From the NCBI GenBank assembly GCA_026874595.1, contig CM049307.1:50085178-50149177 (forward strand): DNA of 64,000 bases, in the 5' to 3' direction. The notes beneath the pieces are model-generated. The model did no database searches and was not told where the DNA came from. It saw nothing but the letters and a program-made list of their open reading frames with translations. Positions 22,801 through 29,805 of the stretch are shown here, piece by piece; within the stretch, counting starts at the first letter, position 1, and the number at the start of each line of letters is the position of its first letter. The position numbers were made by a program, and so were the translations under genes. Origin of the DNA: Sipunculus nudus. Its lineage: Eukaryota; Annelida; Sipuncula; Golfingiida; Sipunculidae.

Positions 22801-25800
22801 CTTCTCTATTTCACGTTGCCTAGCTCTTTCCTCACGTTCCTCATCCGCACGCCGTCTAGCCTCAACATAATCTTGTAAAGCCTGGTCCTTAAGCCCCAAG
22901 GCCTGTCCGCATCTAACAAGTGACTCTAACGTCTCCATGGTAACGCTCTAACCTAGTAAGATTCCAGTATCTAGTAATATCCGCTCTTAAAAATCCGTAA
23001 ATACGTACTGTTAAAGCCAACCTAACGAACCGGCGGTATCCGTACAATAACACTACGGTAGCTCTACGCATCAAAATCTACTTATACGGACGGACGGACG
23101 GAAGGTCGGACGAAGGGTCAGACGGATGGACGGATGGATATCAAGATATAAATAAACACCATGCACCTATGATTACCATGCCAATCGGGAGGGGTAAACT
23201 TACCTGTCAAGAGACCCTACCACGTGACCAATCACAAACTAGTGTAGAAAAAATTATACCAGGGCGTATCTAACAACATCAAAAATTTTCACTCTAATCT
23301 GGGTTTATATCAACCCAATAATGATGTCCAGGTATCACTGAACTAGCATTACTCACAAAACATGCATGTGTTCTAGCCAAATCTACAAGGTATATGCCGA
23401 TCTTGAAACAATGTTGTGCTTCAGGTAATATTCTCACTGAATAAATATTAACTCCTAACAGTGGGGTAATTTCATTGTGCAAGTATACACTACCACATCA
23501 GTTTGGTGTCATTTCCAATTATTAATTCAGATCAACTCTAGTTTGAGTATATGAATGTCTGGTTTCAGTACTGTTTTCTCAGTTCAAAACTTCTGAAACT
23601 TACTGTAATTAGCCAGTTTTTTTAAGGCTAATTATATCCTGGCACGCTCGCCATACAATGTCACCCCTAACTTAACGTGAAAACTTTACAACGGCTATAT
23701 CCTATAAAACCATACGATGGGTTTACGCTCGCCACTTGATTTCACTTATCAAGAAATTAGATCCCAGTCATTACAGGTGACATTTCCAGGTTCTTTTAAG
23801 GACGTGTATTAAAATACCAGACAATCATACACCCAGATCAATAGAAACTATGAGACATCAGGTTAAATTCACAAATATAATTCAAGACAATACTTACAGA
23901 GACACAGGTGTGAATGTGTGCGTTGATGTGTCAATACGACAGTTCTTCACCTTAAAATTACAGGATATTTACTGAGTCCATGGTTTGTATAAAAAACAAT
24001 AAAGTCCAGTTCCTTCAGAGATCTCTGGTTACTGTTTTGTGTAGAATCTAGCGTATGGTTAGCACCATATAGATCTAGTCTTTCTGAGTTTAGCGATCTT
24101 CAACTGATCTTGCTTGTCAGCGACCCGGGTAGGTTTACGTTCACATGAATGCAATAGCGCTCTTTGTTTACGTAGAGCTTAGAGTCCTTGACCTTGCTCG
24201 TGTAGCAATGGTTTCACGGCTTACGGCGGTTATGTATTTAGGTCAAGCTGAACTAGGCCGGCAGGTGACGAGCGCTCTTTCACTTTAACGCCAATACGAA
24301 GCTCTGTCGGCAGCACGGCTGAGTTCTCATGAGCTGGGTCTTTGCCTCATGTAGAAGCTTGCTTCTATGCCGTTCCTGGCGTTTCAATGTTCGTGCGTGC
24401 GTGCTGCCACCTCAAGCTTCAAGACCCAACTGAACCAACGATCAGCGTCTCTTCTTGAAGTCTGACCTCACAATCGCCTGTTCACTGTGTACGGCAATCC
24501 GGTTCTCTGATTGGCTTATTTCTCAAGTGTCCCATATAAGGATATATGTGACCTAGTTTGACTGTTAGCGTCACCATGGCGACCCACATACCAAATGTAA
24601 TAATTACACACGATGCGTGACACGGATAAATCAGCTGATAGCCGATGGGATTCCATACAAGAATACACAATATATATATACAATCAAGACCTGTCAACGC
24701 TTTAGGATGACGCTTCACGTCAATATCAATAGAGAACAGACTTCGTTAAACTATGATACAAAACCCCGTACATATTGTCACCTATTGTCTGGTGACAACC
24801 CCTAATGTGTTGAAATGACCCATAGGGGGAGACATATATCTGTTTTTGCGCTGCAAAAAAAGCCCTTCTAGTTTTAATTCATAATGATTGATCTCATAAA
24901 ACCTGAAGCTAAAAGTGCCATCAGTGATGAAGCTTTACTGGATAAGATATTGTACCCTTTGCAGGACACCCCTGCAATTATAATTAAGTGCTTGACTAAT
25001 TGAATGAATAAATTTGTCAGTTTGCTGGCCACTAAAAGTCACCTTGTTTGCACCATGCATAATATCATCATCACAACATTTAAACTTAATGGTGAAAGTT
25101 GAGAGAACAATATTTTATCTAAAGTAAGAAAAAAAAACTTTAAACAAATTTGGAATAGTCCACAATATTTAAATTTTGTATACATGTATATGTTTTTTTC
25201 TGTAAACCTTTACTGAGTTTTTACAACAGTTTTGTTGTAACTGGTGCTTCAAGATGGAACTATTAGTGAATGATGCTAGAATGCCTGTCCTGAGTATTAA
25301 TGTTTCTCTGTTTCAGAGGTAAATTGGCTGTGTTTACTGTATTGTGTGAGCAGTATGAACCCTCCGTCAATAGAGATCCTTCATATAAAGAGGTAAGACG
25401 GGAACAAGGTCCTCTCAGACCTGTTGATGTTAACTGTGCATTTTTATGCTGACTTTATATGTTTGAATTTGGTCAAGTTTTGCATCAGAGTGCTATTTTG
25501 AACCACACTGTCTTAAAACCAACAAGATTATTTTTATTTCAGATAAATATAATGAAATTTGTAGTTTTAAAGAAGTGCAGTTTTAAAAACTTTACATTTT
25601 GACCCAGGCATGTAACTTTTATAAAATTAAAATATAATATACAAACAACTTCCATAGTTATGTATGTATATATGTATATAGGAAACAGATGTGGTGGGAT
25701 TTTAAATTTTAAAAATTTTAATGACATAAAACTTGCCCCAATGAATATTGCTTGGTATGCTGCTTGGCTTCACTCACTCATACCATGATTCTTTGATAGT

Positions 25801-28159
25801 ATTTAGATAAAATAGGACAGCTCTTCTTTGGACTGCCACCACCTCCAAAAGCAGAAGTAGGGGGGATGTTTGGTGAGTATTTTCTGACACAATGAATTTT
25901 TTTCTGACATGTAGAAAAAATTTAATATTGACAAAATAAATATGATGAGATTCCTTATGTACAGATGTGGCATGCAAATTGTATATATTGGAAAATGAAT
26001 CACTAAACGTTGCAATGTTTGCCAGTTCCCTATAATACGCCAGACATGATATATAGACAATATAGCATGCTGCGGTACTGGTCGGCCGGGTACATATGAA
26101 ATTCTTAACACGCATTTTGCATTCTGCATACTGCATTCCACATGCTAAATATATGGGATCTTGGCATATACTGATAAAGATCATATCTTATCAGATGGTC
26201 ATTGAAATATTCAGTATAATACATTAGCTCATATACTAAATATTCAATAATCTGTAGTTAAATAAGGTCAGTATTTGCTGTATGATAAATACACATATAA
26301 TTATTATACCTTAAAAAAAGACTGAGCTGTTAAATCCCACAGAAACAACTATAATATTTTCTTGATCATATGCTAGGCCTTGAATAGTTCCCTGTCTAAT
26401 TTATTGGCCATATCAAAACATTGTCTTACTAAAATAAAAAATGCCTACAAGACACTGATATTGTTCAGAACCCTAGAACCAGAGTATTTTCCTTGTTTGC
26501 TGCCAGATGTCTCTGCTGGGCTTCTTGTCAGTTACAATGATGTGTGCTTTGCAGGTCACATTGATCTGAAAACATTTTGTGAAAATGTTTAAGTAAAATG
26601 TTTCAACTTAAATGCTTTTTTTTTAATTTCCCTATACTTTAGTTTGCATATTTCCTATTAGGGCACCAAATATTTCCTATTTGTCCATTTTTGAAAAAGG
26701 AAACGCTGGGACAAGTGCGAACACAGCTCTCACAACCTACTATTGCAGCCCTTGCTTTCATTTTTGAAGGGCTTTTAAAATTAAAATGTTACATAAACCA
26801 AACTCTTGATTATCTTAAACAGTGAGAAATAGTATTTCCATCTTGTTGAAATTCAACACATATAAATGGATTATTGCCACCAATGAATGAAAGTACATGC
26901 AAGATCAAATAAGCATGAAAAGTTAACTGTGAAGAAATATTAGGTTAAAATGGAAAGGGGTCATTAAAATAAACCAACTTCCATATTCTGATTCAAACAA
27001 TGTTACCAGCTGTACAGTTAAAAGAACAGCCACCCTATATTTTGATGAAAATGTCAGCATGCAGTGCATAGTTGTCTCAAAGCCCCAGGGACAGGTTCTT
27101 GTGGACAACTGTAAAATCTCTCACTTAAATTTTTTGTAAAGTCTTATATATTCCATGATTTCAGAGATAGCCCTTTGTGTATCCATATACTTATGGCATC
27201 TCAGGATATTTAGTTATCACAATCCATTTACTTGCAGTGTAGTCAAATGCACACCAAGAAGTGACTGGCTGTGTTCTGACAGGCTTATTGTGGGTCATTT
27301 TTTGTTTGCTGCCTAGCTAGATATAGTATTTTTATAAACACTGGCCTTAAATAGAAGCCTACTTTGTTGCCTTAAATAGAAGCCTACTTTGTTTACATGC
27401 TGGGGTCAAAGCAGAGTCTGAAAAATATGAATGCATCATGTGGCATTTATTCAAGGAAATTTATATGTCCCAGGTTATTTGATAATCCAATGAATCTGTG
27501 TTAGGTCATTATGTTTTCATTTTGGGGACATGAATGCAAGTAGCCAATGCAGCAAATAAAGTCAATATTAATGCAATGGCAGCTTAGTAAAAATATAAAT
27601 CATGCATTCTCGCTGCAAACATACGTGACTGGGCACACAAAAGCACTCCTTCACCCTTGGTGGTAAAGCTTGCCTTTTTGTGTCTGCACTGTATGCGAGG
27701 GGTCAGTGGCTGGTTCCCTTGGTTAGCAAGAGTGTTTCTTTCCCATAGAACATTTGGTGCAGTCATTTGTAAGATCTTAAGAGTGGCTTGCAGCTTAAGC
27801 GTGTGCATGTGCGTGCACATGTTCTGGGGACAGAACATTGGAAAGAAGGGATAAATGTGACTGGGCACACCAAAGCTTGCTTTATTGGCTTTAAAGCTTG
27901 CTTTATTCCCCTTGGAACACATAATGCATTTATCATGGACTGAATATGAAATAACTTGCTAAATTCAGGTATTTGTATAACAAATGTGTTTAACTGAGTT
28001 TTGATGATGTTTATATATATCTATATATATAAATTTATATATCTGTTTTCAGGTAACTTAATGAGTAGCTTATTCAACATGGATGATGGTGAGGGAGACG
28101 ATACAGATCCAATGTCACTGGGGGCCTGCAGTATGGAAAATGATGATGAGCTAGACTGA
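7753..28159 (+). CDS. GET4: GET4 / TRC35, Golgi-to-ER traffic protein 4 homolog (nine exons)
   Basis: Cytosolic alpha-solenoid protein that, with BAG6 and UBL4A, takes tail-anchored membrane proteins from SGTA and hands them to the TRC40/GET3 ATPase for insertion into the ER. Exons: 7753-7859, 10670-10748, 13366-13447, 14389-14541, 15274-15412, 16286-16426, 25317-25392, 25800-25872 and 28053-28159. All introns are GT-AG and phases match throughout, giving 318 residues, close to the ~327 of vertebrate GET4. Recognisable stretches are [17 protein letters not shown] at the N-terminus, [17 protein letters not shown] (first helical repeat), [13 protein letters not shown] in exon 6 and [15 protein letters not shown] in exon 8. 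The C-terminal exon is acidic. In the family the N-terminal half contacts TRC40 and the C-terminal half BAG6. Intron 6 is about 8.9 kb because an LTR retrotransposon lies inside it in antisense; the coding sequence itself is unbroken. Confidence 0.95.
7860..10669. other. GET4 intron 1
   Basis: Contains the 8169-8797 miniature element and otherwise AT-rich sequence with poly-A/T runs. Open frames at 9701-9920 and 10067-10375 show no domain and lie between good splice sites, so they are taken as chance. Confidence 0.8.
8169..8797. mobile_element. TIR miniature transposable element in GET4 intron 1
   Basis: The left end GTATAGTCCGTTCCAGTACC and the reverse complement of the right end GTATAGTCCGTTCCAGCACC match over about 38 bp, continuing CCCTGTCCACCTGTTTTT. 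One mismatch is visible. The interior has no transposase frame, so it is a non-autonomous MITE. TA next to each terminus fits a TA target site, as in Tc1/mariner-type elements. A perfect TGACGTCA lies inside at about 8543. Confidence 0.8.
10670..10748 (+). CDS. GET4: GET4 exon 2 (residues 36-62)
   Basis: Acceptor TTCTCACAG, donor CAG|GTGAGT, phase 0 at the 3' end. Encodes [18 protein letters not shown] and following residues, a TPR-like helix pair. Confidence 0.93.
11070..12212. mobile_element. Tandem-repeat-cored element with inverted ends (GET4 intron 2)
   Basis: The left end TGTATCCGCCTAAATCAGAG and the reverse complement of the right end TGTATCCGCCAAAACAGAG form inverted termini. Inside is an array with an exact 278-bp period: GATTTT..CC..GGCAGAC recurs at about 11284, 11562 and 11840. 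Each 278-bp unit is itself a diverged dimer of ~139-bp halves, both carrying GGTGGCGCCACC, GTCAAAC..(C)GAGATA(T/C)GAGT. A half unit precedes the first full one. A unique tail (about 12000-12200) contains an ACAGACACACAAACGGACGC stretch. A hairpin, GTAGTC..GACTAC, flanks the left end. There is no long coding frame. The architecture recalls bivalve 'pearl'/Helitron-type nonautonomous elements, but the family is unconfirmed. Confidence 0.65.
13366..13447 (+). CDS. GET4: GET4 exon 3 (residues 63-90)
   Basis: Acceptor GATTCCAG, donor ATGG|GTAGGT, phase 1. Encodes [19 protein letters not shown] and continues to the split codon for Asp90. Confidence 0.92.
14389..14541 (+). CDS. GET4: GET4 exon 4 (residues 90-141)
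   Basis: Acceptor AAATTCCAG, donor AAAG|GTTAGT, phase 1 to 1. Encodes [18 protein letters not shown] and ends GLALTFWK. Confidence 0.93.
15274..15412 (+). CDS. GET4: GET4 exon 5 (residues 141-187)
   Basis: Acceptor CTTTTTAG, donor CTACA|GTAAGT, phase 1 to 2. Encodes [17 protein letters not shown] and [14 protein letters not shown]. Confidence 0.93.
15632..16088. repeat. 23-bp minisatellite in GET4 intron 5
   Basis: About 19-20 head-to-tail copies of GCAGTTGTATATCAAACTCT plus GTA. Units differ by point changes and one copy is rearranged near 15885. It lies between GET4 exons 5 and 6. There are no spacers of unique sequence, so it is a minisatellite, not a spaced array. Confidence 0.95.
16286..16426 (+). 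CDS. GET4: GET4 exon 6 (residues 187-234)
   Basis: Acceptor GTATTTCAG, donor GAAGG|GTGAGT, phase 2 to 2. Encodes [20 protein letters not shown] and a hydrophobic helix [11 protein letters not shown]. Confidence 0.94.
16458..17154. repeat. Older repeat element hosting the LTR insertion (left part)
   Basis: Begins ATGTCTCTCTCCCCC and contains about four diverged ~147-bp tandem units with CTCATTGTTCCTACCAAAAT, GGTGACCTTG, TTCAAGGTCAAATCTGCC and TGTGAACCCCATAA. It is cut at 17154 by the retrotransposon and resumes at 24798. The resumed part carries GGGGGAGACATAT at about 24824, the inverse complement of the left end. This looks like a TIR-bounded element that predates the insertion. Confidence 0.6.
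17150..17154. other. Target site duplication, left
   Basis: ACCCC immediately outside the left LTR matches ACCCC at 24798-24802 outside the right LTR. A 5-bp duplication fits integrase-mediated LTR-element insertion. Confidence 0.9.
17155..18293 (-). repeat. LTR (3' LTR in element orientation)
   Basis: 1139 bp, TG...CA ends. It matches the 23659-24797 copy over its whole length apart from about five substitutions, for example near 17191, 17430, 17885, 17892 and 18261. Contains a perfect CArg-type box CCATATAAGG at 18028-18037. Confidence 0.95.
18294..18309 (-). other. Polypurine tract
   Basis: On the element strand the sequence AAAAGGAGGGGGTGA directly precedes the 3' LTR. Position and purine content fit the plus-strand DNA priming site. 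Confidence 0.75.
18505..22938 (-). CDS. Gag-Pol polyprotein with integrase upstream of reverse transcriptase
   Basis: A single uninterrupted 1477-residue frame. Gag: charged Glu/Arg-rich coiled coil (about 24-72), capsid-like region (about 88-260), CCHC zinc knuckle [14 protein letters not shown] at 303-316. Protease: RDSG with active-site Asp412. Integrase: zinc-binding H610/H617 and C647/C650, catalytic D680, D740 and E776 (35-residue D-E spacing), then a GPY module (WKGPYTIV at 915-922). Reverse transcriptase: D1149 in FTKLDL, PFGL, and YVDD at 1209-1212. RNase H: D1360, E1399/E1401, D1426 in QTDHKPL, ending at DFLSRLP. Every key catalytic residue I checked is present. In ordinary Ty3/gypsy elements the integrase follows RNase H; here it precedes RT. 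Gag and pol share one frame, so no frameshift signal is needed. The ATG at 22938 is the first Met of the frame. Confidence 0.95.
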   Translation of the reverse strand: METLESLVRCGQALGLKDQALQDYVEARRRADEEREERARQREIEKEQRELEREQQELELEREARAHELEVLRLKSDSGVKEERSRDVFPKIQLPPFDEAHDQLDAFLERFERLAVCQGYDRENWALHLSPLLRGKALGTYTQLSVSEAMDYDKLKIALLKRYQMTEEGYRHKFRTCRPERGETPSQFAVRLSGYLDHWIGMAGVRGDYDGVVNLLMCEQFVNCCSRDLSMFLKERRCRDFDSMVDLAESYTEAHGVHSLTAGPRYGNNVPRPAQPVSQPREKREVERSPGGQTFKPSGGIRCYLCNELGHKARECKTSARSRPRSSPQVGRAAGDQQRYRTNFNPPYNPKQKPETMSMAVVEAETETVGAVKPEVESPSQSLGFAAQTEGGISLPVCEGLVNGKSARVLRDSGCSSAGIRESYVEPNQFTGHQVECRLFDGSVRQFPTARINVDCAYFVGTIKAMVVRDVVCDLALGNVAGARDPYDPDPTWKSERSSGIVCDGVESQKEVSSAVETRSAAREKQIPTRSLNIASPVADVSPAEFLKAQEEDGSLAPYWRLAREARNDSPFRIEDGYLVRVVSDKRGDQDGSRVVVPQTLRYDIMRMGHEAVMAGHQGIDKTHDRVRTQFFWKGMYNDIVEFCKSCPICQKTIPKGKVPGATLGQMPLIDEPWRRISMDLVGPIHPASERGHRYILTVMDYATRYPEAVALKNIDTVSVADALVDIYARLGVPSEVLTDMGTQFTSDLMREVSRVLSVRQLTTTPYHPMCNEMVERFNGRLKLMLKRMCEERPRDWDRYLSAVLFAYREAPHESTGFSPFELLYGRIVRGPMRILRDLWTKRDTSVETKTTYQYVLDLQDKLSDTCALAREALNKSANRHKLLYDRGKCTRRFEAGDEVLLLLPTERNKLMVQWKGPYTIVNRVGDLDYRIKVGDKVKTFHVNMLKRYHARNEPQHILAAVAKGAPDSIHDPDGVDGETEPPVFGELNPEGIDEDAHMSLPSYARRQTEQDVQVNADLGKCQRREILSLLRQYGDVFTDVPKLTNVVECSIKLSSDVPVKTRPYRVPFELRETMRTEIQEMLNLGIIEQSDSSYASPCILLRKPDGKTRFVIDYRKLNQSVVFDPEPMPDPETLFVEVAKSQYFTKLDLMKGYWQIPVSEESRDKTAFVTPDGHYQFRVMPFGLVTAGAVFTRMMRKMFSDMPNVVCYVDDVLIHAETWDEHLRTLREVLVRLECANLAAKPAKTFIGYQSLEILGHLVGTGNLATNPVLLKRIQSTDRPKTKKALRAFLGLTGYYRKFVPNYAEIAVPLTDLTRKGQPNKIDWKPVHENAYCSLKAKLSDPPILKLPDFSKRFYLKCDASDVGIGCILMQRHEGIMHPVAYASRKLLPRERNYSTIEKESLAIVWSVQKFEMYLACRPFTIQTDHKPLKCISKSKCANKRVMRWALVLQEFRFDIEAASGKLNHGPDFLSRLPEC
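22939..23658 (-). other. Retrotransposon 5' leader with primer-binding site
   Basis: Between the 5' LTR and the gag ATG. Five bases inside the LTR edge the element strand reads TGGCGAGCGTGCCAGGA (23653-23637), the complement of a tRNA 3' end terminating in CCA. The cognate tRNA was not identified. A (GGAC/GGAT)n stretch lies at 23088-23138. Small open frames in the leader look incidental. Confidence 0.65.
23659..24797 (-). repeat. LTR (5' LTR in element orientation)
   Basis: 1139 bp, same termini as the other LTR. Carries the same CCATATAAGG box at 24532-24541 and, in element sense, a downstream CCAAT word; either could belong to the element promoter. Confidence 0.95.
24798..24802. other. 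Target site duplication, right
   Basis: ACCCC, identical to 17150-17154. Confidence 0.9.
25317..25392 (+). CDS. GET4: GET4 exon 7 (residues 234-259)
   Basis: Acceptor CTGTTTCAG, donor AAAGAG|GTAAGA, phase 2 to 0. Encodes [20 protein letters not shown]. Splices to exon 6 across the retrotransposon. Confidence 0.93.
25800..25872 (+). CDS. GET4: GET4 exon 8 (residues 260-284)
   Basis: Acceptor CTTTGATAG, donor TTTG|GTGAGT, phase 0 to 1. Encodes [20 protein letters not shown], the conserved C-terminal helix and proline turn. Confidence 0.93.
25873..28052. other. GET4 intron 8
   Basis: AT-rich. A 26-bp tandem duplication (CCTTAAATAGAAGCCTACTT) lies at about 27344-27394. GTGACTGGGCACAC occurs at about 27626 and 27859, bounding a segment with AAGCTTGC words. 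Open frames at 25774-26184, 26380-26592 and 27584-27922 lack domains and are treated as chance. Confidence 0.6.
28053..28159 (+). CDS. GET4: GET4 exon 9 (residues 284-318) and stop
   Basis: Acceptor CTGTTTTCAG, then [19 protein letters not shown] and an acidic tail ending MENDDELD before TGA at 28157. No AATAAA is close by; ATTAAA near 28541, past a long TA tract, is the nearest polyadenylation-signal candidate. Confidence 0.93.
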
Positions 28160-28371
28160 ATAATGTTTAGGTTAATACCTAGGTTTTTACCATTTTTTTA
28201 GGGGCAGAGAAATATTGTAGATTGTCACACTTTAAATATTTAATTGTAACATACAATCTAAGGACTTTTTTAAGTTTTAAATTCCTCATAGATTAACTTA
28301 TTTCTTTCATTATTTAGAAGTTACTGATACTTTGGTACTGGCAGGACAGGAAAATGCTGTGCTTTTCATAA

Positions 28372-28474
<103 letters not shown>

Positions 28475-28739
28475 TTTTTATTAATAGTAATTACAGAATG
28501 TGTGTAATTAGTCAATATACATTCTGTGTTGATCCCGAAAAATTAAAGATTAATGCTATGAAAGGTTAGCTGTGAGGAAATAGATCATGTCATTTTTTTT
28601 TGTAAATTTTATTAACATGTTATGCCAAACACTGAAAACCATGCATTTGTGAAATTTGCAAACATAGCATTTAACTGACATGTATACATATTTGCTGATA
28701 AGATACATGAAAGATAATTTGACATGTTTCACTTTAATA

Positions 28740-29280
28740 GTGTCACGGTCCATGTGTCACAGGTGTAAGGGAATCATTCAGTGGCACAGTCTGTCTGTGA
28801 TGTGTTACCTGTGACATCTGATGCAATTTATCATGGCAGGTACCTTTGTACACACACCTGTCTGTCATCTCCACCACATTGTACCTGTGATATTCACATT
28901 AAAATCAAGGCACACCTGAGATTTATCACCTATTTATCACAGGGTATCTGATACACCTGTTATATATTGCTGTAGTTACATGGTACACCTTTATATATGC
29001 CACAGATAAGGTCCACCTGTAATGAATGTGTGGTACATCTGTAATGTTAACCACCCATACCTGGTACACCTGTAATGAATGACCACAGGTATAGGTATTT
29101 GATAAATAGTTAATGAATGCCCACAGGTATGCAGTACATCTGTATTGAGTTACCACAGGTACCTAGTACAGCTGTTATGAATGACCACAGACCTGTACTA
29201 GATACACTTGTAATAAATGACCACAGGTACGTGGTACACCTGTAATGAATGACCACAGATCTGTACTTAGTGCATGTGTA
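28740..29280. repeat. Degenerate ~30-60-bp minisatellite
   Basis: Recurrent words ACCACAGGTA, GGTACACCTGTAATGAATGA and CAGTACATCTGTA, with strong unit-to-unit divergence. The most regular part is 29020-29270. Confidence 0.8.
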
Positions 29281-29805
29281 ATTATCATGGTGGTCAAGTG
29301 GATAGCCTTAGATGTTTCACTGAAAGTTTTTGTATAACTAGCAGCTGGCTGCATTTTATAACAGGTATACTTGCACTACCTGAAAAAAGTACGATGTCTC
29401 GCATGAATAAGGAAGTAATCTTTATTAAATGGCCCTTGTGTGTCCTTGACAAAACCTGCTGTGAGCTTGGCCAGCAGGGGTAGACAGGTGAAAAACAGAT
29501 CCTGGAAATTTAAGTGAAAGCATCCCATGGTAGTGATTTTCAGATACGACACTCTACACATGACTGGAATTCTGATAACATGATAGCTTTACCTATAATC
29601 AAGCAGCATTAGAAACAGTATGCTATGGCATTTATAATAATATTAGACTTTTCTACTGCCATCTAGACTGGTCCTTGTACTAATTTTGTGTAACAGTTTA
29701 CCATATGCAGGTCAATGTGTAGTTAGTAATAAAATGTCAACAAAACAGACTGCAGACTGCTGCCATCTGCAGAGTGAAGTGTGAACTACAATTAAATGGG
29801 TTTTT

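Larger units (their letters stand above)
17155..24797 (-). mobile_element. Complete Gmr1-like Ty3/gypsy-related LTR retrotransposon (7643 bp)
   Basis: Full-length element in antisense to GET4, inside intron 6. In element order: 5' LTR 24797-23659, primer-binding-site candidate 23653-23637, ~720-nt leader, one gag-pol ORF 22938-18505, polypurine tract about 18309-18294, 3' LTR 18293-17155. The LTRs are each 1139 bp, begin TGTCACC and end GGTGACA (7-bp inverted ends), and differ by about 5 bases by eye (~0.4%). They are flanked by ACCCC duplications. Domain order in pol is protease, integrase, reverse transcriptase, RNase H, while the domain motifs (GPY module, YVDD, gypsy-type integrase) are Ty3/gypsy-like. 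That combination defines the Gmr1 clade. No env-like frame is seen. Intact ORF and near-identical LTRs argue for recent mobility. Confidence 0.93.
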
